In this document: in pieces, positions 20,779 through 29,182 of the stretch
How the letters are laid out: each line of letters begins with the position of its first letter
Position numbering within the stretch: the stretch's first letter is position 1
NCBI GenBank assembly: GCA_028285035.1
Contig: JANQQF010000169.1
Coordinates: forward strand, 1 to 30,092
Reading direction: 5' to 3'
DNA length: 30,092 nucleotides
Source of the DNA: Phycisphaerae bacterium
Lineage (GTDB): Bacteria; Chloroflexota; Anaerolineae; 4572-78; J111
The notes under the pieces: generated by a model
The model's input: only the letters and a program-made list of their open reading frames with translations
Databases searched by the model: none
Told to the model about the DNA's origin: nothing
Made by a program: the position numbers and the translations under genes

Positions 20779-21129
20779 ATGCTTCGCTTGCTGGCTGATG
20801 AAAACCTGAATGCAAACATCATCCGAGGTGTGCTCCTTCAACGGCCCGAGGCTGATTTTGTCCGGGTTCAAGATGTCGGGCTAGGCGGGGTTGATGATCC
20901 GACCATACTTGAGTGGGCGGCCAAAGAGGGGCGGGTCATTGTAACCCAGGATGTCAACACGATGATCGGTTACGCCTACGAACGGATAGCGGCGCAGAAA
21001 CCAATGGCTGGAATGTTCGTAGTTCAGCAAGCCGATTCACGAATTGGCCTAGTCATCGAAACGATTGTCCTCGCGATTGATTTGTCGGAAGACATCAAGT
21101 GGAAAAATCGGATCGAATATTTACCCTAA
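20779..21129 (+). CDS. DUF5615 PIN-like toxin
   Basis: The product has 116 residues. It begins with the family signature LLADENLNANIIRGVLLQ, where D7/E8 are the acidic site. Then come FVRVQDVGLGGVDDPTILEWAAKEGRVIVTQDVNT with a further conserved Asp, then MFVVQQADSRIGLVIETIV. The fold is related to PIN/Mut7-C RNases, so it is a likely RNA-cleaving toxin. The gene follows the DUF433 antitoxin by 3 bp in one operon, and its length is normal for the family. Confidence 0.87.
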   Translation: MLRLLADENLNANIIRGVLLQRPEADFVRVQDVGLGGVDDPTILEWAAKEGRVIVTQDVNTMIGYAYERIAAQKPMAGMFVVQQADSRIGLVIETIVLAIDLSEDIKWKNRIEYLP

Positions 21130-21367
21130 AACAGGATAGTCACCCCACCCCCTTCCCCCTCAATCGAACAATATTCCGCCCTCCGCCCCACCCACCAAAC
21201 AAAATTCATCAGTCCAATCGGCTCAATCAGGCTGGGCACCGCATAAAATGAGTGGAATGCGAAGTAGAAAAACTGTTTTATTTCGCTTTAATCCCCTTAC
21301 CCGAAATAAAATTAACGGTGTTAAAATACAATTGACTTTCGAGTAAGTTTGTATAAAGTTGCTATTT

Positions 21368-21712
21368 ATGGAATTACTATGGTTGAGTTTTATTGTAATT
21401 TTGACAATGCTTGGCTCGTGGTGGCTAATTAATGTATCACGTCGTCAGGGGGAACAGTTCAAGAAAGGACGAATGATTGCTAGCATCTTGAGCCTGATTA
21501 TTGCTTGTGCAAGTTTCCTGGTGCTTCAGATATACTGGGAACAACAGGTAAATCAAAGTTCAGGTGGGCCTTCTGGAGCGATAGCGGCTGGTGCAGGAGG
21601 AGCTTTTTTGTTATTAGCTACAACGATAATTTGTTTTACTAGCTTTATCGTGATAATGATAGTTGTGGCATTAGTCCTAGATATACAATACTGGTATCAA
21701 AGAAACCAATGA
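21368..21712 (+). CDS. Small integral membrane protein
   Basis: The product has 114 residues from ATG 21368. Three membrane segments are visible: LLWLSFIVILTMLGSWWLI (about 3-21), MIASILSLIIACASFLVLQI (about 35-54) and a long one from AGGAFLLLATTIICFTSF to VVALVL (about 75-105). A short loop with QQVNQSSGGPSG lies between the second and third. The ribosome site is weak. The upstream 240 bp are AT-rich with a TTGACT (about 21330) but no well-spaced -10. Single gene ended by a strong terminator; function unknown. Confidence 0.7.
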   Translation: MELLWLSFIVILTMLGSWWLINVSRRQGEQFKKGRMIASILSLIIACASFLVLQIYWEQQVNQSSGGPSGAIAAGAGGAFLLLATTIICFTSFIVIMIVVALVLDIQYWYQRNQ

Positions 21713-21733
21713 TCAATTAAAGATAACCAACAA

Positions 21734-21765
21734 AAAAGGCGCAGGCCGAGGGGCCTGCGCCTTTT
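21734..21765. terminator. Strong bidirectional terminator
   Basis: A 12-bp stem AAGGCGCAGGCC/GGCCTGCGCCTT has a 4-nt loop and T or A tracts on both sides. It separates the membrane gene from the convergent tail operon and serves both. Confidence 0.92.
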
Positions 21766-21794
21766 CGATTCCCCTGGTAGCCGCACCAGTTTAA

Positions 21795-22355
21795 TCACAC
21801 CCCGGCATAAATAATATAATTGACCGTCAAATATGGCTGCATATTGTTGTGAGCATTGTCGCTGCCAGTGTTGTTATTTGTCTGTACTGTTCGATTACCA
21901 CCCGACTCCGCCGCCACATCGGCTCCGTTATCTCCTGTGCCTAGGCCAGAGCCATCACGTACGCGATAGGGGTTGTGGGTATGGGCGGGTAGCTCGCTCT
22001 CGGTCAGCGTATGCGTCTCCGCCCCGCTGTTGCCGCCCAATGTGTCGGCCTGCCCACTGGTCACCCGATTGGCCGAGGTGCCGCCCATATTGTCCTTGCC
22101 GAGTGGGATGCGCCCCCGTAGGTCAGGCACGTTGAACGTGGTCGAGCCATTCCCTGCCCCGTAAGTCGTCCCCACCACCGCAAACAAATCGGCATAGGTC
22201 GTCCGGCTCACTGCCGAGCCGTCACAAAGGAGCCAACCTGGTGGGGCTGTATTCGTGGACCACGGCAGCGGGCCGATACCTATGGGTAAGGCCAAGGTGT
22301 CCAATTCAGCTTGCAATGTCGCCCGATTCATCGGGTCGGTTGTTTCTAAAGCCAT
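21795..22355 (-). CDS. Phage tail collar-domain protein
   Basis: The product has 186 residues. A tail collar domain begins at about residue 26: IGPLPWSTNTAPPGWLLCDGSAVSRTTYADLFAVVG, TTFNVPDLRGRIPLGKDNMGG. The C-terminal part contains HTLTESELPAHTH and NNMQPYLTVNYIIYAG, the classical ending of these proteins. They form distal tail or fibre structures that contact the host surface. It is the last gene of the tail operon; GGAGT lies a few bases before its ATG. Confidence 0.92.
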   Translation of the reverse strand: MALETTDPMNRATLQAELDTLALPIGIGPLPWSTNTAPPGWLLCDGSAVSRTTYADLFAVVGTTYGAGNGSTTFNVPDLRGRIPLGKDNMGGTSANRVTSGQADTLGGNSGAETHTLTESELPAHTHNPYRVRDGSGLGTGDNGADVAAESGGNRTVQTNNNTGSDNAHNNMQPYLTVNYIIYAGV

Positions 22356-22364
22356 AATAACTCC

Positions 22365-24344
22365 TTAATTCAAAGTAATCGGCTGGATCGAGTTGGCCAC
22401 CTGCGCCTCAAACTGGATCAAGCCCCGCCCCTGCGTGCATTGCACCTCGATAATGTGCTCTTTCTGCAAGGTCGTTTCAGCTAATAGGTGGCTGGATATA
22501 TCAATCGTATACTTGCCATCGCCCAGCGCAATATCAGAGGCAATCACGATGCCGTTCAGTCGCACGGTGACGGTGTCGGGTAAGGCGTCCTCCTCAAAGA
22601 AACCAAACACTGTTTGGATCTCTGGCATATCGTGAGTATGTGGGTTATCGTGCCTATGTGGGTTATCGTGTGTGTGTGGATTGTTGTGAGAGTGAGGCGC
22701 GAAGGACGGCCCCCCATTTATATTAACATTCGTCCCGTAGTTGGCTACAACTGAGGCGTTCTTTAGATATAATGGGACACCCGTATCTGCGTTTGGGTCA
22801 TCTATAATAGACCAGGGGTGACCGTGAATTTGTTCGTCGTCCCCAGTTTCATTATTACTCGGTCCCCCAGTCTCATTATTGCTCGGTCCCCCAGTCTCAT
22901 CATTACTTGGCCCACTCGTGGTTTCCGACAATTGCACCGACTTCACATTCCCCTTAAGCGGCCCACCGGTCAAGGTGATAAAGCAGTAGTAAAAGGCCAG
23001 TGTCTCCACCCCAAACGTAATCGAAAACTTGGCCCGTACCTCGGGGTCGTCTACCGTGGCCGCTGCTGCACCTTTTTCGTAAGGGCCAACGGTATAGGTG
23101 TTGGTGGTCGGCTGTGGATGGATACGGCTTTGCTCAAAGGCCCGGATCGTATTGGCCAACAGATCCTCGGTTGTCTCCTCGTGGACCGCGTTCTTATTAA
23201 TCTTGAGCGTGGTGCTGGCTCCGGCCCCGTAGGTGTGGCTCATCTCCAGGATGTAAAACTCGTCATCCAAATCAAGCCACTCAGCCGTCCCGTATCGCGT
23301 TTGAGAGACGCCTTGGTATCGAACCCTAATCTTATCCCCCTCGCGCACTGAGCCAGGCGTCAGGCCGGTGACAGCCAGGCTGTAGACCACCTGCCGATCC
23401 CTCAAATTTAACAGGCTGGCCAAGGTGGCCTCGTATAACACATTGGCTGCGAATTTCCGACTATCGGGCGTGTTACTAATCGGGCGCAGATCCTTACGCA
23501 GAAAACGCCGCTCGGTCAACCCCCACCTATTCATGCTGTCGGTGTCACGGATGTAGTAGTACTTGGTGCCATCAGGTAACAATGCCTCGTTGCGCGGGTG
23601 CCCTGGTTGAAAGGTGTCGGCCTCGCCGAGTGAGATTGTAGCCACACCCAAGGCCCCGCCAAAGGGGATCAGGCTATTAACCACCACGTCCGATTGATAA
23701 TCGATATCCAGACTCGTAATCTTGCACACGTTGGCATTGCTATAAATCTCTGGGTGAATGGTCAACCCTTTACCACCAATCGCCTCAACGCCACTGCTCG
23801 CGCCAAACACACCAAAATCCAAAGTTTCAGGGATGCGACCCTCACGAAAATGATACCCAAAGGTCTGGGCGATGATAGAGACCCCGTCAAAAATGGTCTC
23901 ATACCAAAAATCCATCGGGGCGGGCGTAGTAATGGTATCAACATCACCCAACGACCAGCCCGACCGCAGCGGTACAATCTCGGCGAGGACGTGATTGACA
24001 TCAGCCGTTGCTCCGTCAAAGCTCCGTTGTAGGGTCGTTTCTCGGCTTAACTCACGCAAGCCACCTGCCGCGTTGACGGTCACGGTTTGGCCGGTGGCAC
24101 TGAGTTTGTGGTTGAGGTACGAGGCTTGGCCGAGGAGGTAAGATTGCCCTCGGTTTTCCCAATAAATCTTGAAGTCCTTGCCCTCAATCTCAGGGTAAGC
24201 GCCATCAGCCACCGACATCGGAAAGGACCATTTACCAATTCGACTAAGTGCTCGGGTCTCAGTGACCTGTGAGGCGGTCAGGATTGAGGTCTTGCCTGTT
24301 TTATTGCCCGTGACCGGGTCGTGTAGATCTATTCTAAAAGCCAT
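22365..24344 (-). CDS. Phage tail hub/Tal-like protein with His-rich loops
   Basis: The product has 659 residues from ATG 24344, which shares a base with the upstream stop. The N-terminal 400 residues resemble siphophage baseplate hub (Tal or gp44-like) proteins: FRIDLHDPVTGNKTG, IGKWSFPMSVADG, DFKIYWENRGQSYLLG, VREGDKIRVRYQG, DEFYILEMSHTYG. Further on are three tandem GPSNNETG octapeptides. Near the end is a His-rich run with HTHDNPH-type repeats that could bind metal, as in long-fibre metal-knitted stalks. The C-terminal domain is beta-rich (DTVTVRLNGIVIASDIALG). Position after Dit and before the collar protein fits a hub and receptor-binding role. Name assigned by order and general resemblance. 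Confidence 0.75.
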   Translation of the reverse strand: MAFRIDLHDPVTGNKTGKTSILTASQVTETRALSRIGKWSFPMSVADGAYPEIEGKDFKIYWENRGQSYLLGQASYLNHKLSATGQTVTVNAAGGLRELSRETTLQRSFDGATADVNHVLAEIVPLRSGWSLGDVDTITTPAPMDFWYETIFDGVSIIAQTFGYHFREGRIPETLDFGVFGASSGVEAIGGKGLTIHPEIYSNANVCKITSLDIDYQSDVVVNSLIPFGGALGVATISLGEADTFQPGHPRNEALLPDGTKYYYIRDTDSMNRWGLTERRFLRKDLRPISNTPDSRKFAANVLYEATLASLLNLRDRQVVYSLAVTGLTPGSVREGDKIRVRYQGVSQTRYGTAEWLDLDDEFYILEMSHTYGAGASTTLKINKNAVHEETTEDLLANTIRAFEQSRIHPQPTTNTYTVGPYEKGAAAATVDDPEVRAKFSITFGVETLAFYYCFITLTGGPLKGNVKSVQLSETTSGPSNDETGGPSNNETGGPSNNETGDDEQIHGHPWSIIDDPNADTGVPLYLKNASVVANYGTNVNINGGPSFAPHSHNNPHTHDNPHRHDNPHTHDMPEIQTVFGFFEEDALPDTVTVRLNGIVIASDIALGDGKYTIDISSHLLAETTLQKEHIIEVQCTQGRGLIQFEAQVANSIQPITLN

Positions 24345-25210
24345 TAATACCACGTCCTCGCAAAATAAAATCGCACCGTGCACGTGCCTACACTGTCAGC
24401 CGTAAGGGTCAGGGTGTTATCCCCCGGCCACAGCTCAAAGGGCACCACCTTACCCAGCGTGATATTTGGCCATTCCACCGGCCAGCCGTTCCGTTTGGCC
24501 TGGCGCTTGCCCAGGTAGATGGTCAGTCGCTCGCTGTTGTTCAGTGTGCCGGTCCATTTAATCGAATGGCCCGTGCGTTTATTTATAATCGCAGGGTTAG
24601 TCACCCCGCCGTCAAACTCAATAATCCCATCGGTCACGTTGGCGTTACCGCTGTTGGTCACCGTCCAGCTTTCGTTGGGGCTGGCCAAGGCGCGCTCGAC
24701 TACCCCCTGACCCCAGATGTAACCCGCTGCCTCAACATCGGCCCAGGTGTGATGATCGCCGAGGTACAGCATATCGTGATAGGTCCACCACTCAGGCACC
24801 GACCGCTGCCAGACGATATCAACCGGCCCCACCCATAGGTTACCCACGTTCACCACCTCCATTGTCCAGCGGGCCGAGGTGCACTTGGCCCAGGTGCAGC
24901 GTTTGGATAGGTCGGGGAGTTGGGCAATCAGTAGGCGGGTGCCCTCGTTGGCGTCGTTGGGTGATTGCATCATGGCACCGACCAGGTCGTCAATCGCGCC
25001 CTGTAAGTCGTTGACATCATCCACCGTCACATAAAACCGCTTGTTGATGGTGTCACCAGCCATAGAGTCGGGGGCCGTACCGTTAACATCAAAGAAGCCA
25101 TTGACCCCTGGCAAAACCTGTTGATCTGGTCGCCGCTCGGCTCCCTGCGTTTCCGACATCCCTGGCTGATCGGATTGAAAGTGGTAGTGCCCAAATTGAA
25201 CAATATGCAT
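24344..25210 (-). CDS. Distal tail (Dit-like) protein
   Basis: The product has 288 residues; its ATG shares a base with the tape-measure stop (TAATG). Middle and C-terminal features fit Dit proteins: a ring-forming domain with WVGPVDIVWQRSVPEWW, then a galectin-like end (TNSGNANVTDGIIEFDG, LTIYLGKRQAKRNGWPVEWPN, FELWPGDNTLTLTADSVGTCTVRFYF). Dit forms the hexameric hub joining tail tube and baseplate. Gene order tape measure, Dit, Tal, collar is the standard siphophage order. Confidence 0.75.
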   Translation of the reverse strand: MHIVQFGHYHFQSDQPGMSETQGAERRPDQQVLPGVNGFFDVNGTAPDSMAGDTINKRFYVTVDDVNDLQGAIDDLVGAMMQSPNDANEGTRLLIAQLPDLSKRCTWAKCTSARWTMEVVNVGNLWVGPVDIVWQRSVPEWWTYHDMLYLGDHHTWADVEAAGYIWGQGVVERALASPNESWTVTNSGNANVTDGIIEFDGGVTNPAIINKRTGHSIKWTGTLNNSERLTIYLGKRQAKRNGWPVEWPNITLGKVVPFELWPGDNTLTLTADSVGTCTVRFYFARTWY

Positions 25211-28206
25211 TAGGCAAACCCTCTTAAGGCGTCTTGCACGCTGCGGGCTGTTTGCTGCGAGCCTGCGTAGCCTTGTCCCGGATTATTATTGTTGACGATA
25301 ATTGTATTATTGGTCGTTTTGTTACCCCCACCCGCTGCGCCAGGATTGAGGTGGAAGTTGCCGGGATTAATGTTCTGGGGCAACGCTTGCGGGTTACCGC
25401 CTTGTTGCAAGGCGTCCAACTCTTCCCGCGCCGCTTTCTCTTGTTCGACCAGTTTATCAAGGTGAGCCTGTTGCTCGGCCTCAACCTCAGCATAATGGGC
25501 CGCCAGCTTGTCATTCTCTTGGCTGGCCCAATAGTCAAGCGCCTCTAAACGATCCTCAAGGTTGCGTCGTTCTTTCTCCAGGGCCTCTTCAGCTTTAGCC
25601 ACTTTCTGAGCCTCGCGCTCGTCGATCTGGGCCAACTCAGCGTCGTTTCGTTGTTGTAATTTCTCCGCCGCCTTTTCCGCTGCCTCATCCTTTTTGGTGA
25701 TCTCACGCTCAAGACGTGCCTCTAATTCATCCTCACGCGCTGCAAACTGAGCGACTTCTTCCTCGCGCTCGCGCTCCCGCTCCGCCCTGGCTCGTTCTGC
25801 ATTCTCTTGAGCGGCAGCACGTTCTCGTTCGTAACTCTCTTTAAGATCGGCCTCACGCTGCTTTAACGCCTCCAGTCGCTCGGCTCGATCCTCCTCAAGG
25901 GCCTGGCGTCGTAGCTCGGCATCACGGGTCAGCCGCTCGGCCTTTTGTGTCGCCTCTCGGTCTAAAATCTCTAGCTCACGCTTAACCCGATCATCAACCA
26001 AAGCCAACTCGGCGTCATTGTCCTCTTTGAGCTTGGCCTCTTTCTCGGCCTTACCCTCCTCAAGGAGACGCAACTCCTCATCTTTGTTAAACTTAAGAAG
26101 TTTTCGGGCAAAAGGATCGGCCTCGGCAAATTCATCAGAGAAACGGTCCTCAATCGCTTTGCGCTCGTTTTGGTAATTCTCTTCAAGCTTTAGCAGTTTG
26201 GCCGCTGAGTCCTCGCCTCGTTTCACCCGCGCTTGCTCGGCCTTGCTGATGATATCAGCCCGTTTATCTGCGGTATCCTGTTCTAAATCGGCCAAGGTGT
26301 TGGCTAATTTAGCGGCGTCAGTGGCCAGTTTTTGATCGGTATCACGGTTGACCTTGGCTCGGTCTCGGTTGGCCTTGGCCAGATCGTCTTTCAAATCGGC
26401 TTGCAGTTCAGCCAGGGTGTCGCCTAAATCTCGCTCGATCTCGGCCAACTCCGTGGCCGCGTCCCGTTGGGCGCTGGTCCGGTCAGCATTGAGTTTGGCC
26501 ACATTCTCATTAAACTTGCGGTTGATCTCGGTTTTATCTGAGGCCAGCTTGCGCTCGATATCAGCCAAGCCCGACTCTAACTTTTCATTAGCCTTAAGCC
26601 GGGCGTCCGTTGCTTCTTCGGCAGCCTCGGCAATTGTGGCGGTCAAATCTTCTTGTAGGCGGGCTACTCGCTGGTTGTGATCAAACCACAGCTTATCTTG
26701 CTTCTCGACAAATTTCTCGCCTACCTCAGCTAAAGCGTCGTCATATTCGCCCGCCGTTTCAATCAGGGCGTCTTGCGCTGAACCGGTAGCCTCTTGTAAA
26801 TTTTCGACCGCATTAGCCGCCGCATCAATAGCGGCTTCTTGCTCGCTCCAGACTTCCTTACTGGTTGAAATTCCGTCATTCATTAGTTGGAACGATTCGC
26901 GGAAATTCTCCCCAAACGACTCTCGGATATTACCGCCGATGTCGGCCACATCAGCCTCAAACCGACTTGACGACTCCGCCCAACTATCCTCAAAGGCGGT
27001 GAAGGGGTTCTCAAAATTTTGCAGGGCCTCACTACCAGCTTGGAAGGCTCCAAAAAATGCTCCGAGCCGCTCTTGGGCAACCTGCACCCCTGTGTCCACC
27101 CCATCAACCAGGGCGTTACTAAGGCCTGCCGAGAGGGAGATGGAAAGTTGAAAGCCACGATTGATGGTGTTGATCCGGTCAGCGATCCCGGTAAAAACTT
27201 CCCCCGCATCACCGATCCCGGTGATTGATTGCACCAACTCGTAAACATTGGCTGCATAACCCGCCGCGACTTGGGTATAGCCAATCATTATGGCAATGGT
27301 ATCACCCGCGCTGTTGGCCAGCTCTAAAATTTCCTCCCGATTTTCACGGATAAACTTCGCCACATCTTGCAGCGAGTCTTTCCACTCCTCGGCAATCGGC
27401 TCCCCAAAAACCGCCTGGAATTCAGTACCAAAGGCCCCGATCTCTTTCTCTAGTCCGGCAATAGTGTTTTTCTGGGCCTCAAGCAGCCCCTCGTCGAAGC
27501 CGATGTCGCCTAGACTATTTTTTAGGGCCTCAGACAATCCAGCTAAATCGCCACTGCTCTCACTGACAAACCCTCTGATAAGAGATTTGGTAATGCCAAA
27601 TCTCTCATTAAGAGAGGTCAGGTCTGTCCCCCCCGACGACACAAACTCAGAAATGGAAAATGCGGCCCCGCTAATGCCCTCTGCCGGGTTGACGGCGGCC
27701 AGCAATTCGGCGGATTTTAGTAGACTACGAAACTCATCATTGACCCCGCCGGTTTGCACCACGAGTGATTGAGAGGCCGCTGCCAATTCACCAAAAGGTA
27801 CCCCGACATCGGCGGCCTCTTTTTTAAGCTCGGCAATCAAGCCGTTGGCCGCGCCGACGCTACCCAGCAGTTTGGTGAAAGTGACGGTCAGGGTCTCGGT
27901 CTCTCGATTGAGGGCCACTCCGCCCTTAGCGTAGTTGAGAAAAAATTCACCAGCCGCTATGGTTAGCTCGAGAAACTTATGACGAAGATCGGTCACAATG
28001 TCGGATAATTGCGTATCCTTAAATCTTTCACTAAAGAAACTAGATAGCGCACTACTAGCCCCGCTGGTTTCATCTTCGAGGGCGTCAAATTTGCTACCCA
28101 GGCCATCTAAATTGTCCTCTAGCTCACTTGACTTTCTAAGAAACCCATCAAAAGTGGCTGTAAAGCCGTCCTTGAAAGTAAGTGAAGCTATTAGATCAGC
28201 TGTCAT
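25210..28206 (-). CDS. Phage tail tape measure protein
   Basis: The product has 998 residues from ATG 28206 (AAGG upstream). The N-terminal region has tape-measure features (VTFTKLLGSVGAANGLIAEL, ADVGVPFGELAAASQSLVVQTGG, FGITKSLIRGF), and hydrophobic stretches near 300-330 suit membrane insertion on ejection. Residues about 450-930 are one highly charged coiled coil rich in Ala/Glu/Lys/Arg. The C-terminus is Asn/Gly-rich (NNTIIVNNNNPGQGYAG), then a helix. With roughly 0.15 nm per residue, the usual rule for these proteins, it would set a tail of about 150 nm. It is the first gene of a four-gene, start-stop-coupled operon. Confidence 0.9.
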   Translation of the reverse strand: MTADLIASLTFKDGFTATFDGFLRKSSELEDNLDGLGSKFDALEDETSGASSALSSFFSERFKDTQLSDIVTDLRHKFLELTIAAGEFFLNYAKGGVALNRETETLTVTFTKLLGSVGAANGLIAELKKEAADVGVPFGELAAASQSLVVQTGGVNDEFRSLLKSAELLAAVNPAEGISGAAFSISEFVSSGGTDLTSLNERFGITKSLIRGFVSESSGDLAGLSEALKNSLGDIGFDEGLLEAQKNTIAGLEKEIGAFGTEFQAVFGEPIAEEWKDSLQDVAKFIRENREEILELANSAGDTIAIMIGYTQVAAGYAANVYELVQSITGIGDAGEVFTGIADRINTINRGFQLSISLSAGLSNALVDGVDTGVQVAQERLGAFFGAFQAGSEALQNFENPFTAFEDSWAESSSRFEADVADIGGNIRESFGENFRESFQLMNDGISTSKEVWSEQEAAIDAAANAVENLQEATGSAQDALIETAGEYDDALAEVGEKFVEKQDKLWFDHNQRVARLQEDLTATIAEAAEEATDARLKANEKLESGLADIERKLASDKTEINRKFNENVAKLNADRTSAQRDAATELAEIERDLGDTLAELQADLKDDLAKANRDRAKVNRDTDQKLATDAAKLANTLADLEQDTADKRADIISKAEQARVKRGEDSAAKLLKLEENYQNERKAIEDRFSDEFAEADPFARKLLKFNKDEELRLLEEGKAEKEAKLKEDNDAELALVDDRVKRELEILDREATQKAERLTRDAELRRQALEEDRAERLEALKQREADLKESYERERAAAQENAERARAEREREREEEVAQFAAREDELEARLEREITKKDEAAEKAAEKLQQRNDAELAQIDEREAQKVAKAEEALEKERRNLEDRLEALDYWASQENDKLAAHYAEVEAEQQAHLDKLVEQEKAAREELDALQQGGNPQALPQNINPGNFHLNPGAAGGGNKTTNNTIIVNNNNPGQGYAGSQQTARSVQDALRGFA

Positions 28207-28289
28207 AGATTTTTAGCCTTGCGGAAATCCCCGACATAGTGTCGTGGGGGGTAAGGCTTACCCCTTTCATTTAAAGTTGGCCTGAATCA
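28207..28289. other. Non-coding leader of the tail operon with two hairpins
   Basis: CCCCGACA/TGTCGTGGGG (about 28229-28249) and GGGGTAAG-G-CTTACCCC (about 28248-28265) can each fold, and they share bases. No consensus promoter is seen for the minus-strand tape measure gene here, so transcription may start further right or depend on a phage factor. Confidence 0.5.
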
Positions 28290-28343
28290 AAAACAGGCAG
28301 TGATAGAAAGCCCCGATTGGGGGCACCTATCGCTACCTGTTTT
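28290..28343. repeat. Long hairpin related to the left flank of the TnpB element
   Basis: The arms AAACAGGCAGTGATAG and CTATCGCTACCTGTTT pair with one wobble and one mismatch, around GCCCC-GATT-GGGGGC. About 29 of 32 bases of the left half match the sequence just before tnpB (481-512). It has T tracts on both sides. It may be a transposon end, a miniature derivative mobilised in trans, or a shared terminator. Confidence 0.6.
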
Positions 28344-28398
28344 GTGTTCGTGGGTATTATATCAGATTGTGATTAGAGTTTCAACCGCATATCGCGAC

Positions 28399-28467
28399 CT
28401 ACTCCACCAGCACCGCCCCGGCGGTGGCGGGGTCGAAGTCGTCGGGCCAGCGGGTGGTGGTGGAGTA
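28399..28467 (-). pseudogene. 3' remnant of a pentapeptide-repeat gene
   Basis: The minus-strand frame ends YSTTTRWPDDFDPATAGAVLVE and a TAG. It aligns with the cap of the intact pentapeptide protein (YNAATRWPGGFNPLDHSLVRV at 12.3 kb). No repeats remain; the 5' side runs into the tRNA-like sequence. The arms TACTCCACCA/TGGTGGAGTA make the segment a hairpin. Confidence 0.6.
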
Positions 28468-28478
28468 AAAAACCCAAA

Positions 28479-28606
28479 TCTGTGGGTTCGAGTCCCACCC
28501 GACCCATCTGAATGGGGGCATCCTCTCTCAGTGACACGCTCCTTAACCGGGAGCCACTCCCTTATAGGGTAGAGAAACGACCTTTGTACACAATAATGCC
28601 CTCATT
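28479..28606 (+). repeat. tRNA-3'-end-like repeat, copy 2 (possible attachment site)
   Basis: A perfect T arm GTGGG-TTCGAGT-CCCAC (28482-28498) is followed by an acceptor-like CCGACCC and A (28499-28506), with no 5' half of a tRNA in front. Downstream it shares TCTGAATG.GGGC, CCTTTGTACACA and TGCCCTCA.TC with the inverted copy at 20135-20210, but carries about 50 extra bases between. Integrases commonly use this part of tRNA genes; no integrase is in the window. It abuts the pentapeptide remnant. Confidence 0.65.
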
Positions 28607-28621
28607 CTTTTTTGGATAACG

Positions 28622-28654
28622 AAAGGCCAACCGAACAATCGGTTGGCCTTTTTT
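28622..28654 (+). terminator. Intrinsic terminator downstream of copy 2
   Basis: The stem AGGCCAACCGA/TCGGTTGGCCT has loop ACAA and six T. It corresponds in position to the palindromic terminator after copy 1 at 20.1 kb, though the stem sequence differs. Confidence 0.9.
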
Positions 28655-28697
28655 GTTAATGTCTAGCTTTTCTTCTTGATCTTCGTGTAAATTTCCC

Positions 28698-28726
28698 TTG
28701 ACAAACTGTTTTTGTGTATGTATAAT
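28698..28726 (+). promoter_or_regulatory. Consensus sigma70 promoter
   Basis: TTGACA (28698-28703), a 17-bp spacer and TATAAT (28721-28726) form the promoter, the strongest in the window. The following leader of about 140 nt has hairpins GTAGCA/TGCTAC (about 28767-28793) and GGAGTAC/GTACTCC (about 28798-28826) before the ribosome site. Confidence 0.88.
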
Positions 28727-28869
28727 ATGTGTATGTCTAGGTGGCTCAGTTTTCTTATGCCTTGGTGTAGCAGCGCTGGTTTTTTAGTGCTACTTAGGGA
28801 GTACTCCAAACACTGGTGTACTCCAAATCACCAAAATTAACCAACCTTATGGAAAGGAGGTGCACACAC

Positions 28870-29124
28870 ATGTTAGAGACCCTCTCTACTCATAAAAAGG
28901 ATAAAGAAGATTTAGGTGTAAAAAGGTACAACCTCGTCCTTCCTATGTCTTTATTTATCCAACTCCGCGACGTTGCTGATGCAGATGGAGAGTCGATTGT
29001 CACTATCTTAAAGCAGTTTATTCGATTGGGATTGATGGTTGTGGAAATTTCAAAAAACAATCCAAATGTTGAGATAGTAATCAGAGATGGTGATGATGAG
29101 AAATCCATAATTCCTATGTGGTAA
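28870..29124 (+). CDS. Ribbon-helix-helix-like small protein
   Basis: The product has 84 residues. AAAGGAGGT is eight bases before ATG 28870, an optimal site. Residues about 17-55 (VKRYNLVLPMSLFIQLRDVADADGESIVTILKQFIRLGLMVV) have the strand-helix-helix pattern of CopG/Arc-type DNA-binding proteins. A short acidic end follows (NVEIVIRDGDDEKS). It probably regulates its own strong promoter or acts as an antitoxin for the next gene; neither is shown. Confidence 0.7.
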   Translation: MLETLSTHKKDKEDLGVKRYNLVLPMSLFIQLRDVADADGESIVTILKQFIRLGLMVVEISKNNPNVEIVIRDGDDEKSIIPMW

Positions 29125-29182
29125 AACGTTGTGGGGTCAAAAATAAATCCAGTAATGCAAGCTAAAAGCAAGGAGTTTTATA

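Noticed and set aside
25234..28216. Plus-strand frames opposite the tape measure gene
   Set aside because: All are shadows of the long coiled-coil coding sequence.
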